From Erythrobacter sp. WG (GTDB lineage: Bacteria; Pseudomonadota; Alphaproteobacteria; Sphingomonadales; Sphingomonadaceae), in assembly GCF_026586795.1 (NCBI RefSeq), contig NZ_JAPFGY010000008.1, forward strand, positions 53,050 to 117,049: a DNA stretch of 64,000 nucleotides, read 5' to 3'. A program made the position numbers and the translations under genes. Below are positions 56,605 through 64,000 of this stretch, piece after piece. The notes below the pieces were generated by a model. The model did no database searches and was not told the origin of the DNA. It worked only from the letters and a program-made list of their open reading frames with translations. Within the stretch, counting starts at the first letter, position 1. Each line of letters starts with the position of its first letter.

Positions 56605-57249
56605 TCAGCTGCCCTCGAGCAGGGCTGGTGCCTGGAGCCGGGCAGCCAGCCTTGCGAATTCACCGAGCGTGAAGGTGTCGTCGAACACCACCCCGTAATG
56701 CAGGTCGCGCCGCCAGCGCACCTTGGCGCGCACCTCACGGGCCTTGCCCTGCGTGTCCGGCAGGTCGAGCCGCACGGTCTGGTCGATCGCCAGCAGCCGG
56801 TCGCAGGTCAGGCGCGCGCCCTGCTGGGAGAGGTTTTCGACCTCGGCCGCGAAGACCGAGCCGAGCGTGGTGATGGTGATCGGGAAACACAGCCCCAGAC
56901 GCAGGCCGCGCTTGGGGTATTCGCCCGATTCGTTGATCAGGCGGCCGACCTCGACCGGTGCGACGAAGCTGAAGCCCGCCTCGTTGTCGCGGCGCCAGAC
57001 GGGGTTGATCTCGTAGGCCGCGCCGGCGGGCATATGCAGCGCGAAGGACGGGCACGAAGGCAGGGTGTGGAACAGCCGGACGCTCACGCCGGTTTCGGAC
57101 ACATCGCGGATAACGCAGACAAATTCACCCTGTGCGGACACCAGCTTGGCCGCGCGGATCAGCAGGGTGAAGCGCGGGGCAGCGCGCTGTTCGGCGCCCG
57201 GCGGCATGGGTGTCGGTTCCGGCGGCGCCGGGTGCGTTGCAGGTTCCAT
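56605..57249 (-). CDS. PilZ-domain protein
   Basis: 214 residues from ATG 57249. It carries two PilZ-like beta barrels: the first with RFTLLIRAAKLVSAQGEFVCVIRDVSETGVSVR, and the second around SVFAAEVENLSQQGARLTCDRLL. The usual c-di-GMP motif (RxxxR then D/NxSxxG) appears as RDVSETG and ENLSQQGA, with the preceding arginine only partly conserved, so ligand binding is likely but not certain. Role in motility or surface polysaccharide control is inferred from the family. Confidence 0.85.
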   Translation of the reverse strand: MEPATHPAPPEPTPMPPGAEQRAAPRFTLLIRAAKLVSAQGEFVCVIRDVSETGVSVRLFHTLPSCPSFALHMPAGAAYEINPVWRRDNEAGFSFVAPVEVGRLINESGEYPKRGLRLGLCFPITITTLGSVFAAEVENLSQQGARLTCDRLLAIDQTVRLDLPDTQGKAREVRAKVRWRRDLHYGVVFDDTFTLGEFARLAARLQAPALLEGS

Positions 57250-57421
57250 AGGTCCGTGTCCCAACCCGACAGCCCCTGGTCCTGGCACTGGCGGGACGCG
57301 TGCCCGGGACGCTTTTGCCCCGGCCTTGTCGCAAAGAGCCTTAGATGTGAGGCGTTAAGGGGGAGATAATGCCGCAACCCCGTTCGCCGCCTAGGCGGCT
57401 GACCTGCGGCCCTGGCGGCGA

Positions 57422-57506
57422 TGGTACGGGCGGCGGGACTCGAACCCGCACGAGCAAAGCTCAGGGGATTTTAAGTCCCCGGCGTCTACCATTCCGCCAC
57501 GCCCGC
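57422..57506 (-). tRNA. tRNA-Leu (anticodon UAA)
   Basis: 85 bases including the encoded CCA (57422-57424). The sequence folds as a class II tRNA with a variable arm; the acceptor stem GCGGGCG pairs with CGCCCGT apart from a first G-U pair, the anticodon loop contains TAA flanked by CTT.AAA, and the T-loop GTTCGAGTC is standard. No integrated element adjoins it. Confidence 0.95.
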
Positions 57507-57627
57507 GCTTCGGGCGCCTTGCCACAGGTGACCGCCGCAAGGCCAGCGCCGAGAACGCGGCGCTTGCCAGCTCGGGTGCGAGGCCCCATCTGCCATTGCG
57601 GGAACTTCCCAAGGCAGCAGGGCGGAC

Positions 57628-59307
57628 ATGGCGGGCGACACTTCCAGCGCACATTCGGTGGTCGCGACCATCCAGCCGGCGATTACCCTGCTCGGCCTCG
57701 GCATCGGGGCCGCGCTTGCGAGCCGCGCGCTGCGCCTCAACCCGATCGTCGGCTATCTCGGCCTCGGGCTCGGCATCGCCAGCCTGGGCTTCGCGGACGA
57801 TTTCAGCGGACCGCTGGTCGCCGCGATGGCCGAGGCGGGGGTGATGTTCCTGCTGTTCAACCTGGGGCTGCACTTCTCGCTCGGCCGGATCCGGGCCGAG
57901 GCGGGCAACATCTTCGGCTTCGGATCCTTGCAGATGATCGTCGCCGGGGGCGCGTTTGCGGCGCTGTTCTGGGCGGTCGGCCTGCCGCCCGCCTTCGCGG
58001 TGATCGCGGGCTTCGGCATGGGCCTGTCCTCGACCGCGGTGGTGATCGGCCTCGTGCGCGAGCGGGGGCAGGAGGATTGCCCGGTGGGCCGCGCCGCGCA
58101 GTCGATCCTGATCTTCCAGGATATCGCCGCGATCCTCCTGCTGGTCGCGGCGGGCGCGCTGGCGAGCGGGGGCGACCTTCTGCCGCAGCTCGGGCTTGCC
58201 GGGGGCAAGGCGCTCGCCGCCTTCGCCGTCGCGGTGCTGTTCGCGCGATACCTTACCGAACCGCTGTTCGGCCTGATCGCCCGTGCCGGGACCACCGAGG
58301 TCTATACCGCAACCGCGCTGTTCATCGCGCTTGCCGCCGGGTGGGCGACAGGGCTCGCAGGCCTGTCGCTGACGCTCGGCGCCTTCCTCGGCGGGATGGC
58401 GGTTGCGGATTCGCGCTACCGCATCCTCGTCCAGACCGAAATTGACGCCTTTCGCGGGCTGTTCCTCAGCTTCTTCTTCATCTCGGTCGGGCTGTCGATC
58501 GATCCGGCGCTGCTGGTGCGGGACTGGATGATGGTCGCCGGGGTCACGATCGGGCTGATCGTGCTGAAGTGCGCCTTCAACGTCGCGGCGGGGTTGCTCA
58601 ACCGCTGGTCGGTGCCGGGGTCGATCCAGCTCGGCTTCCTGCTCGGACAGGGGAGCGAGTTCACCCTGGTGCTGCTCGCGCTGCCCGCCGTGGCGGGCCT
58701 TGCCGAGCCGCGCCTCGTCTCGGCGATGGTCACCGCCATCGCAATCAGCCTCGCGGTGACGCCGGTCGTCTCCAATCTCGGGCGCAAGCTCGCCGGGCGG
58801 CTGCGGCGCGGTCCGGCCGACATGAAGCTGGCGGGCGACGATGCGCCGGTGCTGATCATCGGCATGACGCCGGTGGGCCGCGCGCTCGCTGATGCGCTCG
58901 AATACAACGAGGTCGGCTACCTCGCGCTCGAGGCGGATCACGACCGTTTCCAGATGGCGCTCGCCGACGGCTATGCCGTGCACCGCGCAAACCCCGGCGA
59001 CCCGCGCAGTTGGGACGCGATCGGGATCGACCGGCGGCAGGTGCTGGTGATCGCGACCGGCGACACCGGGGTCTCGCGCGAGCTCACCCCGCTTGCCGAG
59101 CAGCGGATGCCGGGCGTGCCCCGGATCATCGCCGTCGAGGGTGCCGATGCGATCGAGGAGATGGGGGCGCTCGGCCTCGTGCCGGTCGACCTCGCGACGA
59201 GCGGCGGGGCGGAGCGCCTGATCGAACTGGTCTTCACCGCCATAGGCGTGGAACGCGAACTGCCGATGCCGAACCTCGCGCATGACGATATGCCGCGCGC
59301 GGCTTAG
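57628..59307 (+). CDS. CPA2-family cation:proton antiporter with TrkA-N domain
   Basis: 559 residues. About 12-13 hydrophobic helices (residues 12-395) contain the GFGMGLSSTAVVIGLV and SIDPALL segments of the KefB/YbaL group. A C-terminal RCK/TrkA-N domain (about 405-550, VLIIGMTPVGRALADALE) binds nucleotides and gates transport. It exports K+ or Na+ in exchange for protons in the inner membrane. It lies alone. Confidence 0.92.
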   Translation: MAGDTSSAHSVVATIQPAITLLGLGIGAALASRALRLNPIVGYLGLGLGIASLGFADDFSGPLVAAMAEAGVMFLLFNLGLHFSLGRIRAEAGNIFGFGSLQMIVAGGAFAALFWAVGLPPAFAVIAGFGMGLSSTAVVIGLVRERGQEDCPVGRAAQSILIFQDIAAILLLVAAGALASGGDLLPQLGLAGGKALAAFAVAVLFARYLTEPLFGLIARAGTTEVYTATALFIALAAGWATGLAGLSLTLGAFLGGMAVADSRYRILVQTEIDAFRGLFLSFFFISVGLSIDPALLVRDWMMVAGVTIGLIVLKCAFNVAAGLLNRWSVPGSIQLGFLLGQGSEFTLVLLALPAVAGLAEPRLVSAMVTAIAISLAVTPVVSNLGRKLAGRLRRGPADMKLAGDDAPVLIIGMTPVGRALADALEYNEVGYLALEADHDRFQMALADGYAVHRANPGDPRSWDAIGIDRRQVLVIATGDTGVSRELTPLAEQRMPGVPRIIAVEGADAIEEMGALGLVPVDLATSGGAERLIELVFTAIGVERELPMPNLAHDDMPRAA

Positions 59308-59451
59308 CTTGTTTGCGAACCCGCCTCTGTGGGCGGACGTTCGGCCTTGCGACCCGTCCATTGGCGGGCCGGATCGGCACGATCATCAATGAAAGGCGCT
59401 GGTTCCGGTCGCGCAAGCGACCGCGAGCGCACGCGCGCGAGCCGCAGGCGA

Positions 59452-59504
59452 TCAGGCCCGCAGGGCCTGAGACTCGCCGAGGACGTGCCCGCGGATGCGG
59501 GCAC
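59452..59504 (-). terminator. Paired hairpins after ihfB
   Basis: TCAGGCCC/GGGCCTGA (59452-59470) and GTGCCCGC/GCGGGCAC (59485-59504) are two perfect eight-bp stems lying just past the ihfB stop on its strand. No T-run follows. They sit between convergent genes and may mark both transcript ends. Confidence 0.5.
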
Positions 59505-59510
59505 GCAAAC

Positions 59511-59789
59511 TTACTTATTCAAGCGCTCGCGGATTTCCTTGCCGGCCTTGAAGTAAGGCACGCGCTTGCCGGGGACGTCGACCGTCTCGCCGGTGCGCGG
59601 GTTGCGGCCGCTGCGCGCCTCGCGCTCCCTGGTCGAGAAGGCGCCGAAGCCGCGCAGTTCGACACGCCCGCCTTCGGCAAGGCGCTGCGCGATCTCGTCG
59701 AAGAAGATGTCGACGACCTGCTCGATCTCGTCGGCGCGCAGTTCGGGATTGTCCTTGTGCAGTTCCTGCAACAACTCGGATCTGATCAT
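59511..59789 (-). CDS. ihfB: Integration host factor subunit beta
   Basis: 92 residues. DNA-bending histone-like protein that pairs with IhfA. The HU/IHF fold is plain: IRSELLQEL, VELRGFGAFSTREREARSGRNPRTGETVDVPGKRVPYFKAGKEIRERL, with the RNPRTG tip that inserts in DNA. It lacks the HU-type N-terminus and matches IHF-beta. The ribosome site GGAG precedes ATG 59789. The upstream 214 bases (to the GntR gene) hold its promoter; I see no other feature there. Confidence 0.94.
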   Translation of the reverse strand: MIRSELLQELHKDNPELRADEIEQVVDIFFDEIAQRLAEGGRVELRGFGAFSTREREARSGRNPRTGETVDVPGKRVPYFKAGKEIRERLNK

Positions 59790-60003
59790 GGCGATCTCCG
59801 GGCGCAGCTACGGGCGGTTTGCGCCACCCCCCACTGCGCCGTCATGCGGGTTACCCCGTCGTTTCTGTCTCTGCCTCCGACCCGAGAGGCTGCCCCTTTA
59901 ATCGCAGCGCGGGCGCGTATGCAATCCCGCTGGCAGCGATCTGTCCCTCAGTGTCACAAACTGCAACGCGGCGCAATGTGCATTGATGTCAGGTATCTGA
60001 GGA

Positions 60004-60360
60004 TCAAGTGGCGAGCGCGAGATCGGCCGGATCGAGGCCGAGGCGCGTCATGCGGCTGCGGATTTCGGGCCATTCCTCGCGCAGGAAGGTCTCGCGCTCG
60101 GCGGCGCGCAGGCGTTCCGCCGCGCCGCGCACCACGTACATCCCGACGCCGCGCTGCACCTCGACCAGCCCGTCGTTCTGGAACTGCTGGTAGGCCTTGG
60201 CGACGGTCAGCGGGTTCGCCCCCTGCTCCGCCGCGAGCGCCCGCACCGAGGGCAGCATCGCGCCTTCGGCATAGACCCCGTCGATGATCGCCGCGGCGAT
60301 CTGGTCGCGCAGCTTGAGGTAGACGGGGCGGTTGGGGTTCATGGGGTGCATCAGTGCCAT
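60004..60360 (-). CDS. GntR-family regulator, YtrA subgroup
   Basis: 118 residues, short as in YtrA-type members. The winged helix NRPVYLKLRDQIAAAIIDGVYAEGAMLPSVRALAAEQGANPLTVAKAYQQFQNDGLVEVQRGVGMYV is complete and only a short C-terminal helix follows, with no ligand domain. YtrA regulators normally control ABC-transporter genes; none adjoin here. ATG 60351 or 60342 are alternative starts, none with a clear ribosome site. Confidence 0.9.
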   Translation of the reverse strand: MALMHPMNPNRPVYLKLRDQIAAAIIDGVYAEGAMLPSVRALAAEQGANPLTVAKAYQQFQNDGLVEVQRGVGMYVVRGAAERLRAAERETFLREEWPEIRSRMTRLGLDPADLALAT

Positions 60361-60389
60361 AATACAGCCATGCGGTCAATTCTTGTCTG

Positions 60390-60411
60390 CTGCACGCCAT
60401 CCGGCGTGCAG
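60390..60411. promoter_or_regulatory. Perfect inverted repeat between gntR and the peptide transporter
   Basis: CTGCACGCC (60390-60398) and GGCGTGCAG (60403-60411) around ATCC, 30 bases upstream of the GntR start. It lies between two divergent genes, a natural place for an operator; no T-run suggests termination. The regulator is not known. Confidence 0.45.
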
Positions 60412-60587
60412 CTGTGGCTCGCGCGCTCGCGCTCGCGGCCCGTCCGGTAGCGGCCGGGGGTAGGTACCGTTCTGTTACGCCCGCACGCAACAAAAGCTTC
60501 ACATGCGCGCCGGAGGCTCTAGGGTGCCCCCCATTGCGGCGGTGTGGTGAGGCCCGCCTTCCAACCATTCGATGGGGATCGAATCCA

Positions 60588-62201
60588 ATGAAAGACATTT
60601 CGCTGTGGGCGGAGGCCGATTGGATCACGGCCATCGCATCGGTCGTGCTGGTGGTATTCCTGGCGATCGGCGCAAGGATCGCGGTCCAGAAGGACCCTGA
60701 GTTCGCCGGCCACCCCAAGGGCCTCTACATGCTGTTCTTCGCCGAGATGTGGGAGCGTTTCTCCTACTACGGCATGCGGGCGATCCTGATCTTCTACCTC
60801 ACCCAGCACTGGCTGTTTTCGGACGGCAAGTCGAACCTGATCTACGGCGCCTACACCTCGCTGGTCTATATCACCCCCGTGCTCGGCGGCTATCTCGCCG
60901 ACCGTTATCTCGGCCAGCGCAAGGCGGTGCTGTTCGGCGGGCTGCTGCTGGCGATCGGCCACACCCTGATGGCGGTCGAGGGCACCGGCGGGCAGAATGA
61001 TCCCACGATCAACGTGTTCTGGGCCGCGCTCGCCTTCATCATCGTCGGCTCGGGCTTCTTGAAGGCCAACATCTCGGTGATGGTCGGGCAGCTCTACAAC
61101 CTCACCGACGTGCGCCGCGACGGGGCCTATACGATCTTCTACATGGGCATCAACGTCGGCGCGGCGCTGGGCACCATCCTCGTCGCCTATCTCGGCCAGA
61201 CGCTGGGCTGGGGCTACGGCTTCGGCCTTGCGGGGATCGGGATGCTTGTCGGCCTCATCGTCTTCGTGCTCGGCAAGCGCGTGCTGAACGGCGCGGGCGA
61301 GGCGCCGAGGCCGCTCGCCAAGGGGCTCGAATACGGGCTCTACGGTATCGGCCTTGCTGCCGTGGCGGTGATCTGGGCGCTGGTGCAGTATCAGGACGTG
61401 ATCCAGACGCTGCTGGCGATTTCGGGCGTGGCGTTGCTCGGCTATGTGCTGTTCGAGAGCTTCAAGCTCGACAAGGAGCCGCGCGAGCGCATGTTCGCGA
61501 TCCTGTTCCTGATCAGCCTCAACCCGCTGTTCTGGGGTCTGTTCGAACAGGCTGGCGGGTCGATGAACCTGTTCACCGACCGCTTCGTCGACCGTGCCGG
61601 GGTGCCTGCGGGGATCTTCCAGTCGATCAACCCGATCTACATCATCCTGATGGCCCCGGTGTTCGCGGGCCTGTGGCAATGGCTCGGCCGCAAGGGCAAG
61701 GAGCCCTCGGCCCCGGCCAAGTTCGGTCTGGCGCTGGCGCAGATGGGGTTTGCCAACCTCGTGTTGGTGTGGGGCGCCGAAGCCTATGGCATCGCGGCGA
61801 TGACGCCGGTCATCCTGGTCTTCGCCTATTACTTCTTCGCCACCACCGCCGAGCTGTGCCTCAGCCCCGTCGGCCTGTCGGCGATGAACCGGCTTGCGCC
61901 CAAATATCTCGCCAGCCTCATCATGGGCGCGTGGTTCTACATGACCGCGGTCGGCAATTTCGTCGCAGGCAAGATCGGCGAGGCGACCGGCGGGCATGAT
62001 GGCGAGCTGACCAAGCAGGGCTTGCTCGATATCTACGAACTGTTCGGCTGGATCGCGATCGGCGCGGCGGTGGCAGTGCTGCTGGTCAGCCCGGTGGTGA
62101 AGAAGTGGATGCACCTCGACACCCTGCGCGACGACAATGCCGGCGATACGCAGGAGGGCGCGGACGAGGCCTATCCCGTCAACGCCCGCCCGGCGGAGTA
62201 A
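60588..62201 (+). CDS. POT-family proton-coupled peptide transporter
   Basis: 537 residues, about 14 membrane helices. The family signature FAEMWERFSYYGMRAIL (ExxERFxYY) occurs near residue 50, and GFLKANISVMVGQLY follows. It imports di- and tripeptides with protons. The ATG at 60588 was chosen because the frame upstream is not membrane-like. It and the M28, S9 peptidases of this window fit peptide scavenging. Transcribed divergently from the GntR gene. Confidence 0.93.
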   Translation: MKDISLWAEADWITAIASVVLVVFLAIGARIAVQKDPEFAGHPKGLYMLFFAEMWERFSYYGMRAILIFYLTQHWLFSDGKSNLIYGAYTSLVYITPVLGGYLADRYLGQRKAVLFGGLLLAIGHTLMAVEGTGGQNDPTINVFWAALAFIIVGSGFLKANISVMVGQLYNLTDVRRDGAYTIFYMGINVGAALGTILVAYLGQTLGWGYGFGLAGIGMLVGLIVFVLGKRVLNGAGEAPRPLAKGLEYGLYGIGLAAVAVIWALVQYQDVIQTLLAISGVALLGYVLFESFKLDKEPRERMFAILFLISLNPLFWGLFEQAGGSMNLFTDRFVDRAGVPAGIFQSINPIYIILMAPVFAGLWQWLGRKGKEPSAPAKFGLALAQMGFANLVLVWGAEAYGIAAMTPVILVFAYYFFATTAELCLSPVGLSAMNRLAPKYLASLIMGAWFYMTAVGNFVAGKIGEATGGHDGELTKQGLLDIYELFGWIAIGAAVAVLLVSPVVKKWMHLDTLRDDNAGDTQEGADEAYPVNARPAE

Positions 62202-62290
62202 ACCGGGCCGGACGGATTTTTCGTCCAACGGCATGGACAAACCTCGCGATTTCGGTTCCAACCCAGGGATCGATATATCGCGAGGTTTGA

Positions 62291-63715
62291 ATGTTCGCAG
62301 ACAAGAAGGGGCGCGCCCGGGCAAGCGCGTTGGGGGCCCTGGCGAGCGCATTCGCGCTGGCTGCCTGTTCCACCACGGGCGGAGCGGGCGAGCCGGCTTC
62401 GGCTTCCGCGCGAAAGGACGGCAAGACCCTTGCCGCGACCCTGGCGGGCGAGCCCGTCTACGCCTCGACCTACAAGCCCTTCCCGAATGTCGCGACGGCG
62501 ATCAGGGGCGCGACCGTCTATGACGGGCGCGGCGGTCGGATCGACAACGGCGTGGTGTTCATGTCGGGCGGCACGATCGTCGCAGTCGGCGGGCCGGACA
62601 CCTCGATCCCCGCCGACATCGCGGTGTTCGACGGCACGGGCAAGTTCGTCACTCCCGGCATCATCGACATCCACTCGCACCTCGGCGACTACCCCTCGCC
62701 CGGAGTCGATGCGCATTCCGACGGAAACGAGGCGACCGATCCGACCACGCCCGAGGTGTGGGCCGAACACTCCGTGTGGCCGCAGGACCCGGGCTTCACC
62801 CGCGCGCTTGCCAATGGCGGGATCACCAGCTTGCAGATCCTGCCCGGCTCGGCGAACCTGATGGGCGGGCGCTCGGTGACGCTCAAGAACGTGCCCGCGC
62901 GCACGATGCAGCAGATGAAGTTCCCCGGCGCGCCCTATTCGATGAAGATGGCCTGCGGGGAGAATCCCAAGCGCGTCTACGGCAGCCGCGGACGGATGCC
63001 CTCGACCCGGATGGGCAACCTCGCGGTCAACCGCGAGACATGGCTCGCCGCGATCGACTACGCCAACGATCCCAAGGCCAAGCGCGACCTCGCCAAGGAG
63101 ACGCTCGCGGGCGTGCTGCGCGGCGAGATCCTGATCCAGAACCACTGCTACCGCGCCGACGAGATGGCGCTGGTGCTCGATATGGCGAAGGAAATGGGCT
63201 ACAAGGTCGCCGCCTTCCACCACGCGGTCGAGGCCTACAAGATCGGCGATCTTCTCAAGGAAAACGACGTATGCTCCGCGATCTGGGCCGATTGGTACGG
63301 CTTCAAGATGGAGAGCTACGACGGCATCCAGGAAAACGCCGCCTTCCTCCAGCGCGAGGGGGCCTGCGTGGTGATTCACTCGGACGACCAGAACGATATC
63401 CAGCGCCTGAACCAGGAAGCGCGCAAGGCGCAGAAGGCGGGCCTCAGGCTCGGCATCGCCATCCCCGATGCGACGGTGATCCAGTGGATCACCTACAACG
63501 CGGCCAAGGCGATGGGCATCGCCGACAAGACCGGCAGCCTCGAGAAGGGCAAGATGGCCGACGTGGTGCTGTGGAACGGCGATCCGCTCAGCGTCTATTC
63601 GCGGCCCGAGAAGGTGTGGATCGACGGGGCGCTGATGTTCGACGCGCTGAACCCCAAGACGCGTCCGGTGAGCGACTTCGAGCTTGGCCAGCCCGGCGAA
63701 GGAGACGTGAAATGA
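62291..63715 (+). CDS. Amidohydrolase, exported lipoprotein
   Basis: 474 residues. A lipobox-type cysteine lies in ALAACS (about residue 26). The amidohydrolase fold shows VTPGIIDIHSHLG with the HxH metal motif (about 132-134), VAAFHHAVEA, and VVIHSDDQND, then the strand-closing GIADKTGSLEKGKMADVVLWNGDPLS. It hydrolyses a cyclic amide or peptide-like substrate, possibly an imidazolone-propionase-like compound. GAGGT precedes the ATG. Overlaps the next gene by four bases; the two likely arose by duplication. Confidence 0.9.
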   Translation: MFADKKGRARASALGALASAFALAACSTTGGAGEPASASARKDGKTLAATLAGEPVYASTYKPFPNVATAIRGATVYDGRGGRIDNGVVFMSGGTIVAVGGPDTSIPADIAVFDGTGKFVTPGIIDIHSHLGDYPSPGVDAHSDGNEATDPTTPEVWAEHSVWPQDPGFTRALANGGITSLQILPGSANLMGGRSVTLKNVPARTMQQMKFPGAPYSMKMACGENPKRVYGSRGRMPSTRMGNLAVNRETWLAAIDYANDPKAKRDLAKETLAGVLRGEILIQNHCYRADEMALVLDMAKEMGYKVAAFHHAVEAYKIGDLLKENDVCSAIWADWYGFKMESYDGIQENAAFLQREGACVVIHSDDQNDIQRLNQEARKAQKAGLRLGIAIPDATVIQWITYNAAKAMGIADKTGSLEKGKMADVVLWNGDPLSVYSRPEKVWIDGALMFDALNPKTRPVSDFELGQPGEGDVK

Positions 63716-64000
63716 AGCGCTTCCTCGCTTGCGCGGCTGTCGGCGCCATCGCCCTCGCCGCCGCCCCTGCCTTCGCGCAGGACGTGACCATCACCAACGC
63801 CCGGCTTGTCATCGGTGACGGTTCGGCGCCGATCGCGGGCGGCACCGTTGTCGTGCGCGGCGGGAGCGTGGTCTATGCCGGCCCGGCCGCGGGCGCGCCC
63901 GCCGGCGGCGCGGCGGTCGATGCGCGCGGCGCCAAGGGCAATGTCGAACTGCTGCGCACGCTCGGCGGCGAGCTGGGCTTGCATTCGCGCGTGGTCGAGG
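63712..64000 (+). CDS. Second amidohydrolase, 5' part only, with an atypical end
   Basis: About 96 residues are visible before the window edge. A signal peptide (FLACAAVGAIALAAAPAFAQ) is followed by the N-terminal beta sandwich VTITNARLVIGDGSAPIAGGTVVVRGGSVVYAG. Where family members have G-x-W/VTPG and an HxH metal site, this sequence reads VDARGAKGNVELLRTLGGELGL, which resembles the nucleotidyltransferase region of RibF instead. It may be a chimaera, an assembly joint, or a divergent member; the rest lies outside the window. Confidence 0.6.
   Translation, partial: MKRFLACAAVGAIALAAAPAFAQDVTITNARLVIGDGSAPIAGGTVVVRGGSVVYAGPAAGAPAGGAAVDARGAKGNVELLRTLGGELGLHSRVVE

Noticed and set aside
57422..57627. 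tRNA-Leu as an integration site for a mobile element
   Set aside because: No integrase, no repeated 3' end of the tRNA nearby, and the flanks are ordinary genes of normal GC.

Overview
The window is high-GC chromosomal DNA of an alphaproteobacterium, most likely a sphingomonad of the Erythrobacter/Porphyrobacter type. Pointers are the PopZ-like polar protein, the PCMT-like/TolC pair, UrcA, IHF-beta, a 1564-residue NAD-glutamate dehydrogenase, a CYP153-like P450, a fused ThiS-ThiG and an rpsI with an acidic N-terminal extension. This placement rests on gene content read from translations; no database search was run. Nearly everything is single-copy core or lineage-typical genes packed in short operons with 4-base ATGA/GTGA stop-start overlaps. 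I see no prophage, insertion sequence, integrase or CRISPR array.

Layout. 0-8.4 kb: cell-wall hydrolase, exonuclease III, ErpA/IscA-type Fe-S carrier, CBS protein, thioredoxin-like ferredoxin with an S9 peptidase, PopZ, and pcm-like/tolC. 8.6-16.4 kb: fumarase, a LytS/LytTR two-component pair, UrcA, a lipid-kinase-like protein with a phosphoesterase, and rplM-rpsI. 16.4-20.6 kb: cutA-ctaA, a MerC protein behind a palindrome, thiSG, and two small proteins beside two perfect ParB-binding (parS) sites. 20.6-24.9 kb: murA, galU, AraC and HxlR regulators, an HD protein. 24.9-32.9 kb: P450/acyl-CoA ligase operon, M23 peptidase, glnE-bcp-DUF455 operon. 33-38.9 kb: M28 peptidase, agmatine deiminase, DUF305 lipoprotein, and thrS behind a threonine-rich leader peptide. 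38.96-40.29 kb: a small island of lower GC with a HEPN-like gene, a tiny helix-turn-helix gene and a gene remnant. 40.3-49.5 kb: PhoD phosphatase, esterase, TPR protein, flavin oxidoreductase, glutamate dehydrogenase. 49.5-56.6 kb: ferredoxin reductase, queG among GC-rich repeats, an ABC exporter, a CYP153-like P450 and msrB. 56.6-64 kb: PilZ protein, tRNA-Leu(UAA), CPA2 antiporter, ihfB, GntR regulator, a POT peptide transporter and two amidohydrolases, the last cut by the window edge.

The most interesting signals are not protein genes. (1) Upstream of thrS, on its strand, lies a 25-codon reading frame with nine threonine codons among eleven, followed by two adjacent hairpins: a classic attenuator layout on an aminoacyl-tRNA synthetase. 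(2) Two perfect 16-bp parS sites sit 37 bp apart, one inside the last codons of a ribbon-helix-helix gene, suggesting the window is near the replication origin. (3) Three copies of a GC-rich palindromic repeat cluster within 1.7 kb around queG and form its 3' end. (4) A low-GC island carries a HEPN-like protein with an R-x4-H motif. Smaller items include a run of 15 G upstream of urcA, a shortened methyltransferase, and a last gene whose sequence departs from the amidohydrolase pattern exactly where the metal site should begin.
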